Position numbers and translations under genes: made by a program. A stretch of 64,000 nt of DNA from Blastococcus sp. HT6-4. GTDB lineage: Bacteria; Actinomycetota; Actinomycetes; Mycobacteriales; Geodermatophilaceae. Below the pieces are notes generated by a model. It saw only the letters and a list, made by a program, of their open reading frames with translations, was not told the DNA's origin and did not search any database. Of this stretch, positions 27,655 to 36,529 are shown piece after piece; positions within the stretch are counted from its first letter, which is position 1, and every line of letters begins with the position of its first letter. The stretch is from positions 2,542,001-2,606,000 of the forward strand of contig NZ_CP155551.1 in assembly GCF_039679125.1 (NCBI RefSeq). Direction: 5' to 3'.

Positions 27655-28161
27655 CTACAGCGCCACGTGGCAGTACAGCCGGGCATCCCCGGCCGAGCGC
27701 ACCAGGTCCCGGAGTCGGGAGAGGAACTCGACGAGGTCCTCCGGCGGGATGTCCGCGAGCTCCTCGGTGCGGTTCCACGCCGCCGCGATCTCCCGCAGGC
27801 GAGTGTCGTCCACGGTGACCAGGGCGGCCCGCAGCCCGTCGGTCACCGCCAGCACCATCCGGTCCCCGGACGGAGTGCACGCGATCTCGGCCCCGTGCCG
27901 CGGATCCTCCTGTACCGAGTCGTACGGCACGCCGGTGAGGAGTTCTGCGAGCGTGCCGAGCGCCACGACCGGGTCCACGCCCCGCGAGGCGAAGCCGGGG
28001 TAGCCGGGACCGAGCTCCGTCACCACGGGCTCCCTGCGGAACAGCCCGGTCTTCCGGTGGCCGGTGACCTCCGGTCGGCCCAGCGGCCCACCCGGCCGCG
28101 ACAGGGCACGGGCGGCGGCCCCGTCGTCCTCGGCGAGGAAGTAGTCCAGGTCGATTCCCAT
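27655..28161 (-). CDS. Hypothetical protein
   Basis: 168 residues from ATG 28161 (MGIDLDYFLAEDDGAAARAL). It is soluble, acidic and without signal peptide. The middle part DPVVALGTLAELLTGVPYDSVQEDPRHGAEIACTPSGDRMVLAVTDGLRAAL reads as mixed alpha/beta. I do not recognise a family. The coding is supported by reading-frame character and a normal codon pattern. It overlaps nothing and is convergent with the enoyl-CoA hydratase gene. Confidence 0.7.
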   Translation of the reverse strand: MGIDLDYFLAEDDGAAARALSRPGGPLGRPEVTGHRKTGLFRREPVVTELGPGYPGFASRGVDPVVALGTLAELLTGVPYDSVQEDPRHGAEIACTPSGDRMVLAVTDGLRAALVTVDDTRLREIAAAWNRTEELADIPPEDLVEFLSRLRDLVRSAGDARLYCHVAL

Positions 28162-28315
28162 GAGAGACGATCCTGGCAGGCCGGGCGCGGCATTCCGGGT
28201 CCCCGCCGCCCTGCCCCACCCGGGCGGGCCAGGGCGTGCACGTCAGCCCCTCGGCCGCGTCGACCACGTGTTCGCGGGTGCGCCTCCAGCCCGCCCGGTG
28301 CGTGACAGGGCGTGC

Positions 28316-29236
28316 CTACCGCGGCGCCAGCACCGACCAGGCGGCCGGCTCCACCCGCCACGTCCGCGCGTCCGCGAGCTCGTCGAGCTCGCCGTCGGCG
28401 TCGACGTCGACCGGGCCGCCCGAGACGCGCACCTCCCGGCCGCGGGTGACGAGGACGTCGGGCCGGTCCACGTGCCCGCCGGTGGTCAGGGCCGTCCCGA
28501 AGGCGACCCGCGCGACCGGGCCGGTCGCGATGCTCACGACGACGTCGAGCCATCCGTCGTCGGGCCGGGCACCCGGGGCCAGCGCCGTACCACCGCCGAT
28601 GGTCGAGCCGTTGCAGACGCCGAGCATCAGGACGCCGCGGCCGCCGTCGGCCGCCCACCCCTCCGCCTCGTGCGTGGCGATCCGGCCGTCGATCTCCACC
28701 CGCAGGTCCCAGCCGGTGCCGGCCACCCCCGCGATCGCGGCACCCAGGGGGTAGGCCGCCGCGCCGAGCCGGCCCTTGAGCCGGACGGCCTCGGCCGCGG
28801 CCTCGGCGCCGACGCCGGCGTGGACGGCGTTGACCACCACCTGCCCACGGTCGTCACGCACCAGGTCCAGGGGCCGGGGTGTCCCGGCAAGCACCGCCGC
28901 GGCACCTTCGGCAGGGTTCAGCGGCAGCCCGAGCGCGCGGGCGAGGTCGTTCCCGGTGCCGCAGGCGATGATCCCCACCGGCGCGTCGGGTGCCAGCCGC
29001 CCGGCCCGGTCGAGCGCCCGGACCACGGCGTGCACCGACCCGTCGCCGCCGAGCACGACCACGCGCCGGTCGGGCTCGCCGCCGAGCACCTCGTCCAGTT
29101 CCGCGGCGTCGGAGGTGGCGGCCACGACGACGTCGGCGCCCGTGCGCAGCTCGGTCGTCGCCGCCTGAACCGCCTCGTCGTGGGCGGTGCCCGCGGCCCC
29201 GTTCACGACCAGGAGCAGACCGGGGGTGTCGGACAT
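28316..29236 (-). CDS. Diacylglycerol kinase family lipid kinase
   Basis: 306 residues. The catalytic domain carries RRVVVLGGDGSVHAVVRAL (GGDG motif) and GIIACGTGNDLARALGLPL, both hallmarks of the DAGK/sphingosine/NAD kinase fold. The C-terminal lid domain ends at about residue 300. Bacterial members phosphorylate diacylglycerol or similar lipids; in actinobacteria some take part in phosphatidylinositol-mannoside or isoprenoid lipid metabolism, so the substrate is open. ATG 29236. The 154 bases downstream (28162-28315) hold no gene or clear structure. Confidence 0.9.
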   Translation of the reverse strand: MSDTPGLLLVVNGAAGTAHDEAVQAATTELRTGADVVVAATSDAAELDEVLGGEPDRRVVVLGGDGSVHAVVRALDRAGRLAPDAPVGIIACGTGNDLARALGLPLNPAEGAAAVLAGTPRPLDLVRDDRGQVVVNAVHAGVGAEAAAEAVRLKGRLGAAAYPLGAAIAGVAGTGWDLRVEIDGRIATHEAEGWAADGGRGVLMLGVCNGSTIGGGTALAPGARPDDGWLDVVVSIATGPVARVAFGTALTTGGHVDRPDVLVTRGREVRVSGGPVDVDADGELDELADARTWRVEPAAWSVLAPR

Positions 29237-29318
29237 GGGGCCTCCTGCCTCGTCGGGTCACGACCGTAGTGCCGCCTCCACCTGGGAGGACGGCCGGCCG
29301 GGACCGGGCCGGCCCCGG

Positions 29319-30035
29319 TCAGCCGAGCCGGTGGGCGGCGGCCGCGGCCAGGATGCCGAGCGAGTTCGTCGCCAGGTGGAGCAGCGTGGGCGCGAGGAGG
29401 CTCCCACTGCGCAGCCGGAGCCAGGCGAACAGTCCACCGGCGACGGCCGTGGCCAGGCAGCCGAGCAGCACGAGCACGGCCGTCCGGACCGGCCCGTCGG
29501 CGAGGTCGTTGGCCGCCACGGCGCTGAGCGTGGGCCGGACGTGCCAGATCCCGAAGACGGCCGCGGAGACCGCTGCCGCCCTGCTCGCGGGCAGCAGGCG
29601 GGCCAGCGCGCCGAGCAGCACGCCGCGGAAGGCGACCTCCTCCCACAGCACCGTGCCCAGCGGGATGCGGACCAGCACCTGGTAGGCGATCCCCGGGGCA
29701 TCCAGCCCGGCGACGCGGGCGTCGGCGAGCAGCGGGCGGAGCGCGGGGACGGCGAGGCCGACGGCGTAGCCGCCGGCGACGACGGCGGCGCAGGCCCCAC
29801 CCCACCGGAGCCCGGCGCCCAGGCGGTGCCGGGCGAGCCCCAGCTCCGCCCACGACAGGCCGCCGGCCCGCGCCGCCACCAGGAGCGCCGCGGTGGCGGC
29901 GAGGTTCGCGGCGACGTAGGACCCGGGATAACCGGGCAGCCGGGTCACGACGACGTTGTTCCAGGCGCTGAGGAACAGCACCGACGACGCCGCGAGGACC
30001 AGCACCCGTCGGCCGGCGGGTGGGCGAACATGCAC
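29319..30035 (-). CDS. CPBP-family intramembrane metalloprotease
   Basis: 238 residues with about seven membrane helices. The family motifs are present: GTVLWEEVAFRGVLLGAL (EExxxR), FGIWHVRPTL (HxxxP-like) and LLHLATNSLG (HxxxN/D). Such proteases process membrane substrates or modify prenyl-type proteins; some are bacteriocin self-immunity proteins. GTG 30035 faces the start of the divergent gene at 30038, leaving no promoter space, so one true start must be internal. A GTG at 30005 in this gene is one option. Confidence 0.88.
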   Translation of the reverse strand: MHVRPPAGRRVLVLAASSVLFLSAWNNVVVTRLPGYPGSYVAANLAATAALLVAARAGGLSWAELGLARHRLGAGLRWGGACAAVVAGGYAVGLAVPALRPLLADARVAGLDAPGIAYQVLVRIPLGTVLWEEVAFRGVLLGALARLLPASRAAAVSAAVFGIWHVRPTLSAVAANDLADGPVRTAVLVLLGCLATAVAGGLFAWLRLRSGSLLAPTLLHLATNSLGILAAAAAHRLG

Positions 30036-30037
30036 CG

Positions 30038-30427
30038 GTGGTGTCTTCCCGCTCCACCCGCCGGCTCACCTACCTCGCGGTGTCCGTCGCCTGCGTCGCC
30101 GCCGTCGCGTGGTTCGGAGAGCTGACCACCGGCGCACTGCTGGCCGTCGGCGGCGCCGGGGTGCTCGTCGCGGCCCGGGGACTGGCCGGCCACGCCGGCG
30201 AGGCCGCACCCCCGGTCGGCCGCCGAGGCCTGCCGTGGCTCGGCTGGCTGGTGGTGGCCCTGGTCTGGGAGGTCGTCACCCTGCTCGATCCCGGCCTCCC
30301 GACCCTGAGCGATCTCGCCGATCCGGTCCTCGCCTCCCCGGCGGCCCGCGCGGCGGCCACCGTGGTCTGGCTGGTGGCCGGGGCCTGGCTGGTCACCCGG
30401 CCCGCCCACCGGCCGGAGCGACCGTGA
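30038..30427 (+). CDS. Small membrane protein of unknown function
   Basis: 129 residues from GTG 30038 (an equivalent GTG is at 30041). There are four hydrophobic segments: LTYLAVSVACVAAVAWFGE, ALLAVGGAGVLVAARGLA, LGWLVVALVWEVVTLL and AATVVWLVAGAWLV. The stop overlaps the start of the DUF6186 gene by four bases (GTGA), so the two membrane proteins are co-expressed and possibly form a complex. Family not recognised. Confidence 0.7.
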   Translation: MVSSRSTRRLTYLAVSVACVAAVAWFGELTTGALLAVGGAGVLVAARGLAGHAGEAAPPVGRRGLPWLGWLVVALVWEVVTLLDPGLPTLSDLADPVLASPAARAAATVVWLVAGAWLVTRPAHRPERP

Positions 30428-30621
30428 GCGGCGGCGCGGTGTCCCTCCTCGGCTTCACCGCGCTGGTGGTCTGGGGAGCGGCCCTGGAGCTCTCCGCGCA
30501 CCGCGGGGACGGCCGGGCGACCCTCGCGGAGGCGCTCGCGGCAGCCATGCGCACGACCCCGGGGCGGGCGGCGGTGCTCGTCGGCTGGATCTGGCTCGGG
30601 GTGCACTTCCTGGCCCGCTGA
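30424..30621 (+). CDS. DUF6186 family small membrane protein
   Basis: 65 residues: helix LLGFTALVVWGAALELSA, a loop, then AAAMRTTPGRAAVLVGWIWLGVHFLAR. The A-M-R-T-x-x-G-R-x-A-V-L-x-x-W-x-W-L-G-x-H-F-x-A-R ending is typical of DUF6186. Function unknown. GTG 30424 overlaps the preceding stop. Confidence 0.82.
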   Translation: MSGGAVSLLGFTALVVWGAALELSAHRGDGRATLAEALAAAMRTTPGRAAVLVGWIWLGVHFLAR

Positions 30622-30756
30622 CCGGCGCGGAGGGGGGCGCGAACCACCCCGACTTCGAGCCGGCCGTCGTCGGTGGGATGGCATGGTGTGCACCAGCTCA
30701 CCGGTGGACGGGAACGGCACCGCGCGTGCGGCGACACGCGCCAGCGAGGAGGACAC

Positions 30757-31611
30757 ATGAGCGACCTGCCCGCCCGCGTGGGCGTGATCGGCGGCGGCCG
30801 GATGGGCGCCGGGATCGCGCAGGCGTTCCTGACCGCGGGCGCGCGGGTGGACGTGGTGGAGGCCGGCGGCGACGCCGCGGAGGCCGCCCGCGCCCGGGTG
30901 GCCGACGGCCTGGAGGAGGCCGCCCGCCGCGGGAAGCTGGACGGCGACGTCGAAGCCGTCCTCGGCCGGCTGACCCTGCTCGACTCCCCCGCCGACCTCG
31001 ACGCGGGGACCGGGCTGGTGGTCGAGGCCGTGCCGGAGCGGGCGGACCTGAAGGCCGAGGTGCTGCGCGCCGCCGAGTCCGCCGTCGGGCCCGACGCCGT
31101 CCTGGCGACGAACACCAGCTCCCTGTCGGTGACCGAGCTGGCGGCCGCGCTCGACCGCCCCGCACGGTTCCTCGGCCTGCACTTCTTCAACCCGGTCCCG
31201 GCGTCGAAGCTGGTGGAGGTCGTGGTCGCCGCCGGGACCGACCCCGGGCTGGTCGGGACGGCCGGCCGCTGGGTGCGGGCGCTGGGCAAGACCGAGGTCG
31301 TCGTCACGGACTCCCCGGGGTTCGCGTCCTCGCGCCTGGGCGTGCTCCTGGGCCTGGAGGCCATCCGGATGCTCGAGGAGGGCGTTGCCGACGCCGAGGC
31401 CATCGACACCGCCATGGAGCTGGGCTACCGCCACCCGATGGGCCCGCTGCGGTCGACCGACCTGGTCGGGCTCGACGTGCGGCTGGCGATCGCCGAGTAC
31501 CTGCACCGGACCCTCGGCGAGCGGTTCGCGCCGCCCCAGCTGCTCCGCGACAAGGTCGCCGCCGGCGAGCTCGGCCGGAAGAGCGGCCGCGGCTTCCACA
31601 CCTACGACTGA
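30757..31611 (+). CDS. paaH: 3-hydroxyacyl-CoA dehydrogenase, PaaH/3-hydroxybutyryl-CoA type
   Basis: 284 residues. The N-terminal NAD site is VGVIGGGRMGAGIAQAF. LGLHFFNPVPASKLVEVV carries the catalytic His, and GFASSRLGVLLGLEAIRMLEEGVADAEAID begins the C-terminal dimer domain. It oxidises 3-hydroxyacyl-CoA to 3-oxoacyl-CoA; the neighbouring paaI and other paa genes suggest 3-hydroxyadipyl-CoA as substrate. ATG 30757 has GAGGAGG upstream. It is followed 15 bases later by paaI. Confidence 0.92.
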   Translation: MSDLPARVGVIGGGRMGAGIAQAFLTAGARVDVVEAGGDAAEAARARVADGLEEAARRGKLDGDVEAVLGRLTLLDSPADLDAGTGLVVEAVPERADLKAEVLRAAESAVGPDAVLATNTSSLSVTELAAALDRPARFLGLHFFNPVPASKLVEVVVAAGTDPGLVGTAGRWVRALGKTEVVVTDSPGFASSRLGVLLGLEAIRMLEEGVADAEAIDTAMELGYRHPMGPLRSTDLVGLDVRLAIAEYLHRTLGERFAPPQLLRDKVAAGELGRKSGRGFHTYD

Positions 31612-31626
31612 CCGGGAGACCCACCC

Positions 31627-32067
31627 ATGACCGCCCCGTCGCCGCAGCGCGTCGCGGAGGATGCGGTCCGCCGCTACCTGGCCGACGACGCGACCGCCCG
31701 GGCGCTCGGCGTCACCGCGAGCGCGATCGGCCCCGGGGCCGTGACGACCCACCTCACGGTCCGCCCCGAGATGCTCAACGGCGCCGGGAGCGCGCACGGG
31801 GCGGTGCTGTTCGCCCTCGCCGACATCGCCTTCGCCCTGGCCTGCAACTCGCACGGGTACCCGGCGGTCGGGCGCTCCTGCAGCATCGAGTACCTGGCGC
31901 CCGCGTCCGCCGGTGACGCCCTCAGCGCCACCGCCGTCGAGCGCGTCGTCGTCGGGCGGGGCGGCATCTACGACGTCGCCGTGACCCGGGACGGCGACGG
32001 CGCGCTGCTGGCCGAGATGCGCGGGCACAGCCGCCGGGTCGGCGCCGTCCCGGCCGAACCGGCCTGA
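31627..32067 (+). CDS. paaI: Hotdog-fold thioesterase, PaaI type
   Basis: 146 residues. Hotdog-fold motif MLNGAGSAHGAVLFALADIAFALACNSHG (HGG-like site reads HGA), then GRSCSIEYLAPASAGDALSATAVE. PaaI hydrolyses ring-1,2-epoxyphenylacetyl-CoA and related dead-end CoA esters, protecting the CoA pool in phenylacetate degradation. It is co-directional with paaH, and ends 30 bases before the convergent paaR. Confidence 0.92.
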   Translation: MTAPSPQRVAEDAVRRYLADDATARALGVTASAIGPGAVTTHLTVRPEMLNGAGSAHGAVLFALADIAFALACNSHGYPAVGRSCSIEYLAPASAGDALSATAVERVVVGRGGIYDVAVTRDGDGALLAEMRGHSRRVGAVPAEPA

Positions 32068-32097
32068 CGACGGCCCACCGCCCGCCACCCGGATCGG

Positions 32098-32703
32098 TCA
32101 GGTCCGGGTGCGGAGCCCTTCGAAGCTCGTGCGGATCAGGGCGTCGGCGAGATCGTCGGCGGAGAGCCCGCCGTCGGGGCGGTACCACTCGGCGAGGGAG
32201 TTGACGGCACCGAACAGCAGGCGGCTGGTGACGGCAGGGTCGACGTCGGGCCGGACGTCGCCCTCCTCCTCGGCCGCGCGCACCAGGTCGGTGACGAACC
32301 GGTCGAAGGCGCGCCGCCGGGCCAGGGCCGCCCGCTCGACCTCGGAGTTGCCCCGCACCCGCAGGAGCAGGGTGACGGAGGGCAGTTCCGCGGCGAGCAC
32401 CCGGACGGAGCCGCGGACGACGTGCTCGAGCCGGTCGATCGCCCGGCCGCGGGTCGCCCCGGGTTCCTCGGTGACGGCGAAGAGCGCGTCCAGCGCACGG
32501 TCCAGCGCCAGCCGCAGCAGCTCCACCTTGCTCGGCACGTGGTGGTAGATCGCGGACTTGGTGACCCCCAGGCGCACCGCGAGCTCGTCCATGCTCGTGG
32601 CCTCGAAACCCCGCTCGATGAAGGCGGCCACCGCGATGTCGAGCAGCGACTCCAGCGAGTGCCCGGGGCGCCCCCGCCGTCCGTTGCCGGTGGTGAGCGT
32701 CAT
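32098..32703 (-). CDS. paaR: TetR-family regulator of phenylacetate genes (PaaR-like)
   Basis: 201 residues. The N-terminal TetR helix-turn-helix is SLLDIAVAAFIERGFEATSMDELAVRLGVTKSAIYHHVPSK. The C-terminal ligand domain includes ADDLADALIRTSFEGL. It overlaps the end of paaK by four bases (ATGA), so it is made with PaaK. Two near-identical palindromes in the paaK-paaA intergenic region (34100 and 34210) are its probable operators; phenylacetyl-CoA is the inducer of TetR-type PaaR proteins elsewhere. Confidence 0.85.
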   Translation of the reverse strand: MTLTTGNGRRGRPGHSLESLLDIAVAAFIERGFEATSMDELAVRLGVTKSAIYHHVPSKVELLRLALDRALDALFAVTEEPGATRGRAIDRLEHVVRGSVRVLAAELPSVTLLLRVRGNSEVERAALARRRAFDRFVTDLVRAAEEEGDVRPDVDPAVTSRLLFGAVNSLAEWYRPDGGLSADDLADALIRTSFEGLRTRT

Positions 32704-34037
32704 CGGGAGCGCTGGTCCGACAGGCGCTGCAGCTTGCCGACCGACCGGGGCAGGCTCTCCGGCTCCACGACGACGACCTCGACGCTGGTGCCGACGGTGT
32801 CCTTCACCTGCGTGGCCACCTCCGCGGCGGCCGGCGGCCGGCGCTCGGCCGGGCAGTCGGGGCGCGCCTCGACCTCGACGGTCAGGTGATCCATCCGCCC
32901 GCGGGTCGACAGCACCAGGCGGAAGTGCGGTGAGAGCCCCGGCGTGCGCAGCACCACCTCCTCGATCTGGGTCGGGAAGAGGTTCACCCCGCGCAGGATG
33001 ATCATGTCGTCGGTGCGGCCGGTGACCTTGTCCATCCGGCGCATCGCCGGGCGGGCGGTGCCGGGACGCAGCCGGGTCAGGTCGCGGGTCCGGTACCGGA
33101 TGACCGGCATGGCCTCCTTCGTGAGGGAGGTGAAGACCAGTTCGCCCTCCTCGCCCTCGGGCAGGGGCTCACCGGTGAACGGGTCGATGACCTCCGGGTA
33201 GAAGAGGTCCTCCCAGACGTGCAGGCCGTCCTTGGTCTCCACGCACTCCTGGGCGACGCCGGGGCCCATCACCTCGGACAGGCCATAGATGTCGATGGCC
33301 TCGATGTCGAGCCGCTGCTCCATCTCCTGGCGCATCTGCTCGGTCCACGGCTCGGCGCCGAAGATGCCGATCTCCAGGGAGGACGAGCGCGGGTCGATGC
33401 CCTGCTTCTCGAACTCGTCGATGACCGTGAGCATGTAGGACGGCGTCACCATGATCAGCCGGGGCCCGAAGTCCTGGATGAGCTGCACCTGGCGCGGGGT
33501 CATGCCGCCGGAGACGGGGACGACGGTGCAGCCGAGCTTCTCCGCGCCGTAGTGGGCGCCGAGCCCGCCGGTGAACAGGCCGTAGCCGTAGGCGTTGTGC
33601 AGCACGTCCCCCGGGCGCCCGCCGGCGGCGCGGATCGACCGGGCCATCGCCGTCGCCCACGTGTCGATGTCCCGCTCGGTGTAGCCGACGACCGTCGGCT
33701 TGCCGGTCGTCCCCGACGAGGCGTGCACCCGCCGGACCTGCTCGCGCGGGACGGCGAACATGCCGAACGGGTAGTTCTCCCGGAGGTCGGCCTTGCCGGT
33801 GGTGGGGAACCTGGCCAGGTCGGCGAGGTCACGGCAGTCGTCCGGGTGCACGCCCGCGGCGTCGAACGACCGCCGGTAGTGCGGCACGTTGTCGTACGCG
33901 TGGCGCAGCGTCCAGCGCAGCCGCTCCAGCTGGAGGGCGCGCAGCTCGTCGACCCCCATGCGCTCGGCCGGGTCGAGCGTGCCCGGATCGGGCGCCTCCC
34001 CCAGGCGTCTCGCGGTCGGACCCGTCGCAGCCGTCAT
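32700..34037 (-). CDS. paaK: Phenylacetate-CoA ligase
   Basis: 445 residues, normal PaaK length. VHASSGTTGKPTVVGYTERD is the adenylate-forming P-loop-like motif; IYGLSEVMGPGVAQEC and RYRTRDLTRL follow. The C-terminal lysine motif is SLPRSVGKLQRLSD. It activates phenylacetate with ATP and CoA as the entry step of the paa pathway. ATG 34037. Divergent from paaABCDE across 229 bases with two operators. Confidence 0.95.
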   Translation of the reverse strand: MTAATGPTARRLGEAPDPGTLDPAERMGVDELRALQLERLRWTLRHAYDNVPHYRRSFDAAGVHPDDCRDLADLARFPTTGKADLRENYPFGMFAVPREQVRRVHASSGTTGKPTVVGYTERDIDTWATAMARSIRAAGGRPGDVLHNAYGYGLFTGGLGAHYGAEKLGCTVVPVSGGMTPRQVQLIQDFGPRLIMVTPSYMLTVIDEFEKQGIDPRSSSLEIGIFGAEPWTEQMRQEMEQRLDIEAIDIYGLSEVMGPGVAQECVETKDGLHVWEDLFYPEVIDPFTGEPLPEGEEGELVFTSLTKEAMPVIRYRTRDLTRLRPGTARPAMRRMDKVTGRTDDMIILRGVNLFPTQIEEVVLRTPGLSPHFRLVLSTRGRMDHLTVEVEARPDCPAERRPPAAAEVATQVKDTVGTSVEVVVVEPESLPRSVGKLQRLSDQRSR

Positions 34038-34099
34038 GGCCGATGCCTCCGTGTTCAGACCCTCGTCACCGGACGGGCCGGCGGGCAGCAGGCAACCGA

Positions 34100-34122
34100 T
34101 TACCGACCAGATGGTCAGGTAA
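34100..34122. promoter_or_regulatory. PaaR-type operator 1 (paaK side)
   Basis: TTACCGACCAGATGGTCAGGTAA reads as an inverted repeat (TTACC-GACCA / TGGTC-AGGTAA), 63 bases upstream of the paaK start. The same half-sites recur at 34210. Confidence 0.75.
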
Positions 34123-34209
34123 CCAACCCCTCACCGGGGGCGCTGTCAAGTCCGGGCGCACCGTCCCGCGGCACGGGGTTGTGAGGCGGCGTGAACTCCG
34201 GCACACTGA

Positions 34210-34231
34210 TTACCGACCATACGGTCAGTAA
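34210..34231. promoter_or_regulatory. PaaR-type operator 2 (paaA side)
   Basis: The palindrome is TTACCGACC-ATAC-GGTCAGTAA, with half-sites shared with operator 1. It ends 35 bases upstream of the paaA start, so a bound TetR-type repressor would block the promoter. Assignment to the linked paaR is inferred. Confidence 0.78.
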
Positions 34232-34266
34232 ATGCGCTGACCGTCGTCGCACCCGAGGGGACGTCG

Positions 34267-35235
34267 ATGTCCGCACCCACGATCGAGCGGCCGACCGCCG
34301 ACGACGAGGCCGCGCTGCAGGCGCGGTTCGACGCGGTCATCGCCGCCGAGCACCGGATCGAGCCGCGGGACTGGATGCCCGAGGGCTACCGGAAGACGCT
34401 GGTCCGCCAGATCGCCCAGCACGCGCACTCGGAGATCATGGGGATGCAGCCCGAGGGCGACTGGCTGCTGGCTGCGCCGAGCCTGCGGCGCAAGGCCATC
34501 CTGCTGGCCAAGGTGCAGGACGAGGCCGGCCACGGCCTGTACCTGTACTCGGCGGCCGAGACCCTCGGCGCCGACCGGGCCGACCTCACCGACAAGCTGA
34601 TCGAGGGCCGGCAGAAGTACAGCTCGATCTTCAACTACCCGACCCTCGCCTACGCCGACGTCGGGGTCATCGGCTGGCTGGTCGACGGCGCCGCGATCTG
34701 CAACCAGGTGCCGCTGTGCCGGTCCTCCTACGGGCCCTACGCCCGGGCGATGATCCGGGTCTGCAAGGAGGAGTCGTTCCACCAGCGGCAGGGCTTCGAG
34801 CTGCTGATGACGATGATGCGCGGCACTCCCGAGCAGCGGGCGATGGTGCAGGACGCCGTCGACCGGTGGTGGTGGCCCTCGCTGATGATGTTCGGCCCGC
34901 CGGACGACGACAGCCCCAACTCGGCGCAGTCGATGGCCTGGGGCATCAAGCGGCACAGCAACGACGAGCTGCGGCAGCGCTTCGTCGACATGTCGGTGCC
35001 GCAGGCGCAGGTCCTCGGCGTCACGCTCCCCGACCCGGAGCTCGCCCACGACGCGGAGACCGGCCACTACCGGTTCGGCGCGATCGACTGGGACGAGTTC
35101 AAGCGGGTGGTCGGTGGGCAGGGCCCGTGCAACGACGAGCGGATCACCCGCCGGCGCGCGGCCCGCGACGACAACGCCTGGGTGACCGAGGCCGCCACGG
35201 CCTACGCGCGGAAGCACGCCGGGGTGGCTGCCTGA
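34267..35235 (+). CDS. paaA: 1,2-phenylacetyl-CoA epoxidase, catalytic subunit A
   Basis: 322 residues, diiron ferritin-like subunit. ARGs and acidic metal-site helices appear in [37 protein letters not shown] (ExxH) and [14 protein letters not shown] (second ExxH). It epoxidises the ring of phenylacetyl-CoA with O2, using electrons from PaaE. First of the tight paaABCDE operon; its stop overlaps paaB by one base (TGATG). Confidence 0.97.
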   Translation: MSAPTIERPTADDEAALQARFDAVIAAEHRIEPRDWMPEGYRKTLVRQIAQHAHSEIMGMQPEGDWLLAAPSLRRKAILLAKVQDEAGHGLYLYSAAETLGADRADLTDKLIEGRQKYSSIFNYPTLAYADVGVIGWLVDGAAICNQVPLCRSSYGPYARAMIRVCKEESFHQRQGFELLMTMMRGTPEQRAMVQDAVDRWWWPSLMMFGPPDDDSPNSAQSMAWGIKRHSNDELRQRFVDMSVPQAQVLGVTLPDPELAHDAETGHYRFGAIDWDEFKRVVGGQGPCNDERITRRRAARDDNAWVTEAATAYARKHAGVAA

Positions 35236-35603
35236 TGAGCACCGACCTGACCAGCGAGGGCGGGCACGGCGCCGTTCCCATGGGCCCGGAGGTGCCGGTC
35301 GAACCGAAGCCCGCGACCACCCGGCGCGACTGGCCGCTCTACGAGGTGTTCGTCCGGGGCAAGCGCGGCCTCAACCACGTGCACGTGGGCTCGCTGCACG
35401 CGGCGGACGACGAGATGGCCGTGCACAGCGCACGCGACCTCTACACCCGGCGCAACGAGGGCGTCAGCATCTGGGTGGTCAAGGCCGCCGACATCACCGC
35501 GTCCAGCCCCGACGAGAAGGACCCGATGTTCGCCCCGAGCGGCGACAAGGTCTACCGCCACCCGACGTTCTACGAGATCCCCGAGAACGTCCCCCACATG
35601 TGA
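35235..35603 (+). CDS. paaB: 1,2-phenylacetyl-CoA epoxidase subunit B
   Basis: 122 residues. RRDWPLYEVFVRGKRGLNHVHVGSLHAAD and ARDLYTRRNEGVSIWVV are typical of PaaB; the N-terminal 25 residues are a variable Pro-rich tail. PaaB has no metal site and bridges the PaaAC heterodimers. Overlaps paaA by one base. Confidence 0.95.
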   Translation: MSTDLTSEGGHGAVPMGPEVPVEPKPATTRRDWPLYEVFVRGKRGLNHVHVGSLHAADDEMAVHSARDLYTRRNEGVSIWVVKAADITASSPDEKDPMFAPSGDKVYRHPTFYEIPENVPHM

Positions 35604-35617
35604 GGCGAGATCCGGCC

Positions 35618-36529
35618 ATGGCGCACGAAGAGACGGTCTACGAGGCGCTCGACCACGCGCCCGGGGACGAGGGGCACTGGGCCTTCGGCACCGGGTTCGA
35701 CGAGCCGCTGGCCGGGGTCGACACCACCGTGCCCGACGGCGTCGACCCGGCCGATCTCGGCACCTACTGCCTGATGCTCGGCGACGACGCCCTCGTGCTC
35801 GCGCAGCGGCTCACCCAGTGGGTCACCGCCGCCCCCGAGCTGGAGGAGGAGGTCGCCGTCGCGAACGTGGCGCTGGACCTGCTCGGCCAGGCCCGGCTGC
35901 TGCTCGCCCGGGCCGGCTCCGTCGGGGTGCTCGGCCGGTCGCGCGAGAGGGCGACCGCATCGATCCCCGACGAGGACGCCCTGGCCTACTTCCGCGACCC
36001 CGACGAGTTCCGCTGCACCGACCTGGTGTCCGCGCCCAACGGGGACTTCGCGCGGACGATGGTCCGCCTGCTCGTGGCCTCGACGCTGCGGCTGGCCCTG
36101 TTCGCCCGGCTGCGCGGGTCGCGGGACCCGGTGCTCGCCGCGATCGCGGCCAAGGGCGTCAACGAGCTGACCTACCACCGCGACCACGCCGCCCGCTGGG
36201 TGCTGCGCCTCGGCGACGGCACCGAGGAGTCCCACCGCCGGGCGCAGGCCGGCGTCGACGCCGTCTGGCCGCTGCTCGACGACGTCTTCGGCGCCACGGA
36301 CGTCGAGCGGCGGCTCATCACCGCCGGCGTCGCCGTCGACCCGGCCGGCACCCGTGACGAGGTGACCGGCGTGCTCCGCCAGGTGCTGGACCGGGCGACC
36401 CTGACGACGCCCGCCTGGCCCGACGGGACGCCGCCACGCGGCCGCGTCGGCGTGCACGGCCCCGAGCTGACCGACCTGCTCGGCGAGCTGCAGGGCCTGG
36501 CCCGGCAGCACCCGGCGGCCACCTGGTGA
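35618..36529 (+). CDS. paaC: 1,2-phenylacetyl-CoA epoxidase structural subunit C
   Basis: 303 residues, ferritin-like but without the diiron ligands of PaaA. YCLMLGDDALVLAQRLTQWVTAAPELEEEVAVANVALDLLGQARLLL and FCRDPDEFRCTDLV-like text identify PaaC (sequence here YFRDPDEFRCTDLV). It forms the structural heterodimer with PaaA. ATG 35618 is 14 bases after paaB; GTG 35600 would overlap and is less likely. Overlaps paaD by four bases. Confidence 0.94.
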   Translation: MAHEETVYEALDHAPGDEGHWAFGTGFDEPLAGVDTTVPDGVDPADLGTYCLMLGDDALVLAQRLTQWVTAAPELEEEVAVANVALDLLGQARLLLARAGSVGVLGRSRERATASIPDEDALAYFRDPDEFRCTDLVSAPNGDFARTMVRLLVASTLRLALFARLRGSRDPVLAAIAAKGVNELTYHRDHAARWVLRLGDGTEESHRRAQAGVDAVWPLLDDVFGATDVERRLITAGVAVDPAGTRDEVTGVLRQVLDRATLTTPAWPDGTPPRGRVGVHGPELTDLLGELQGLARQHPAATW

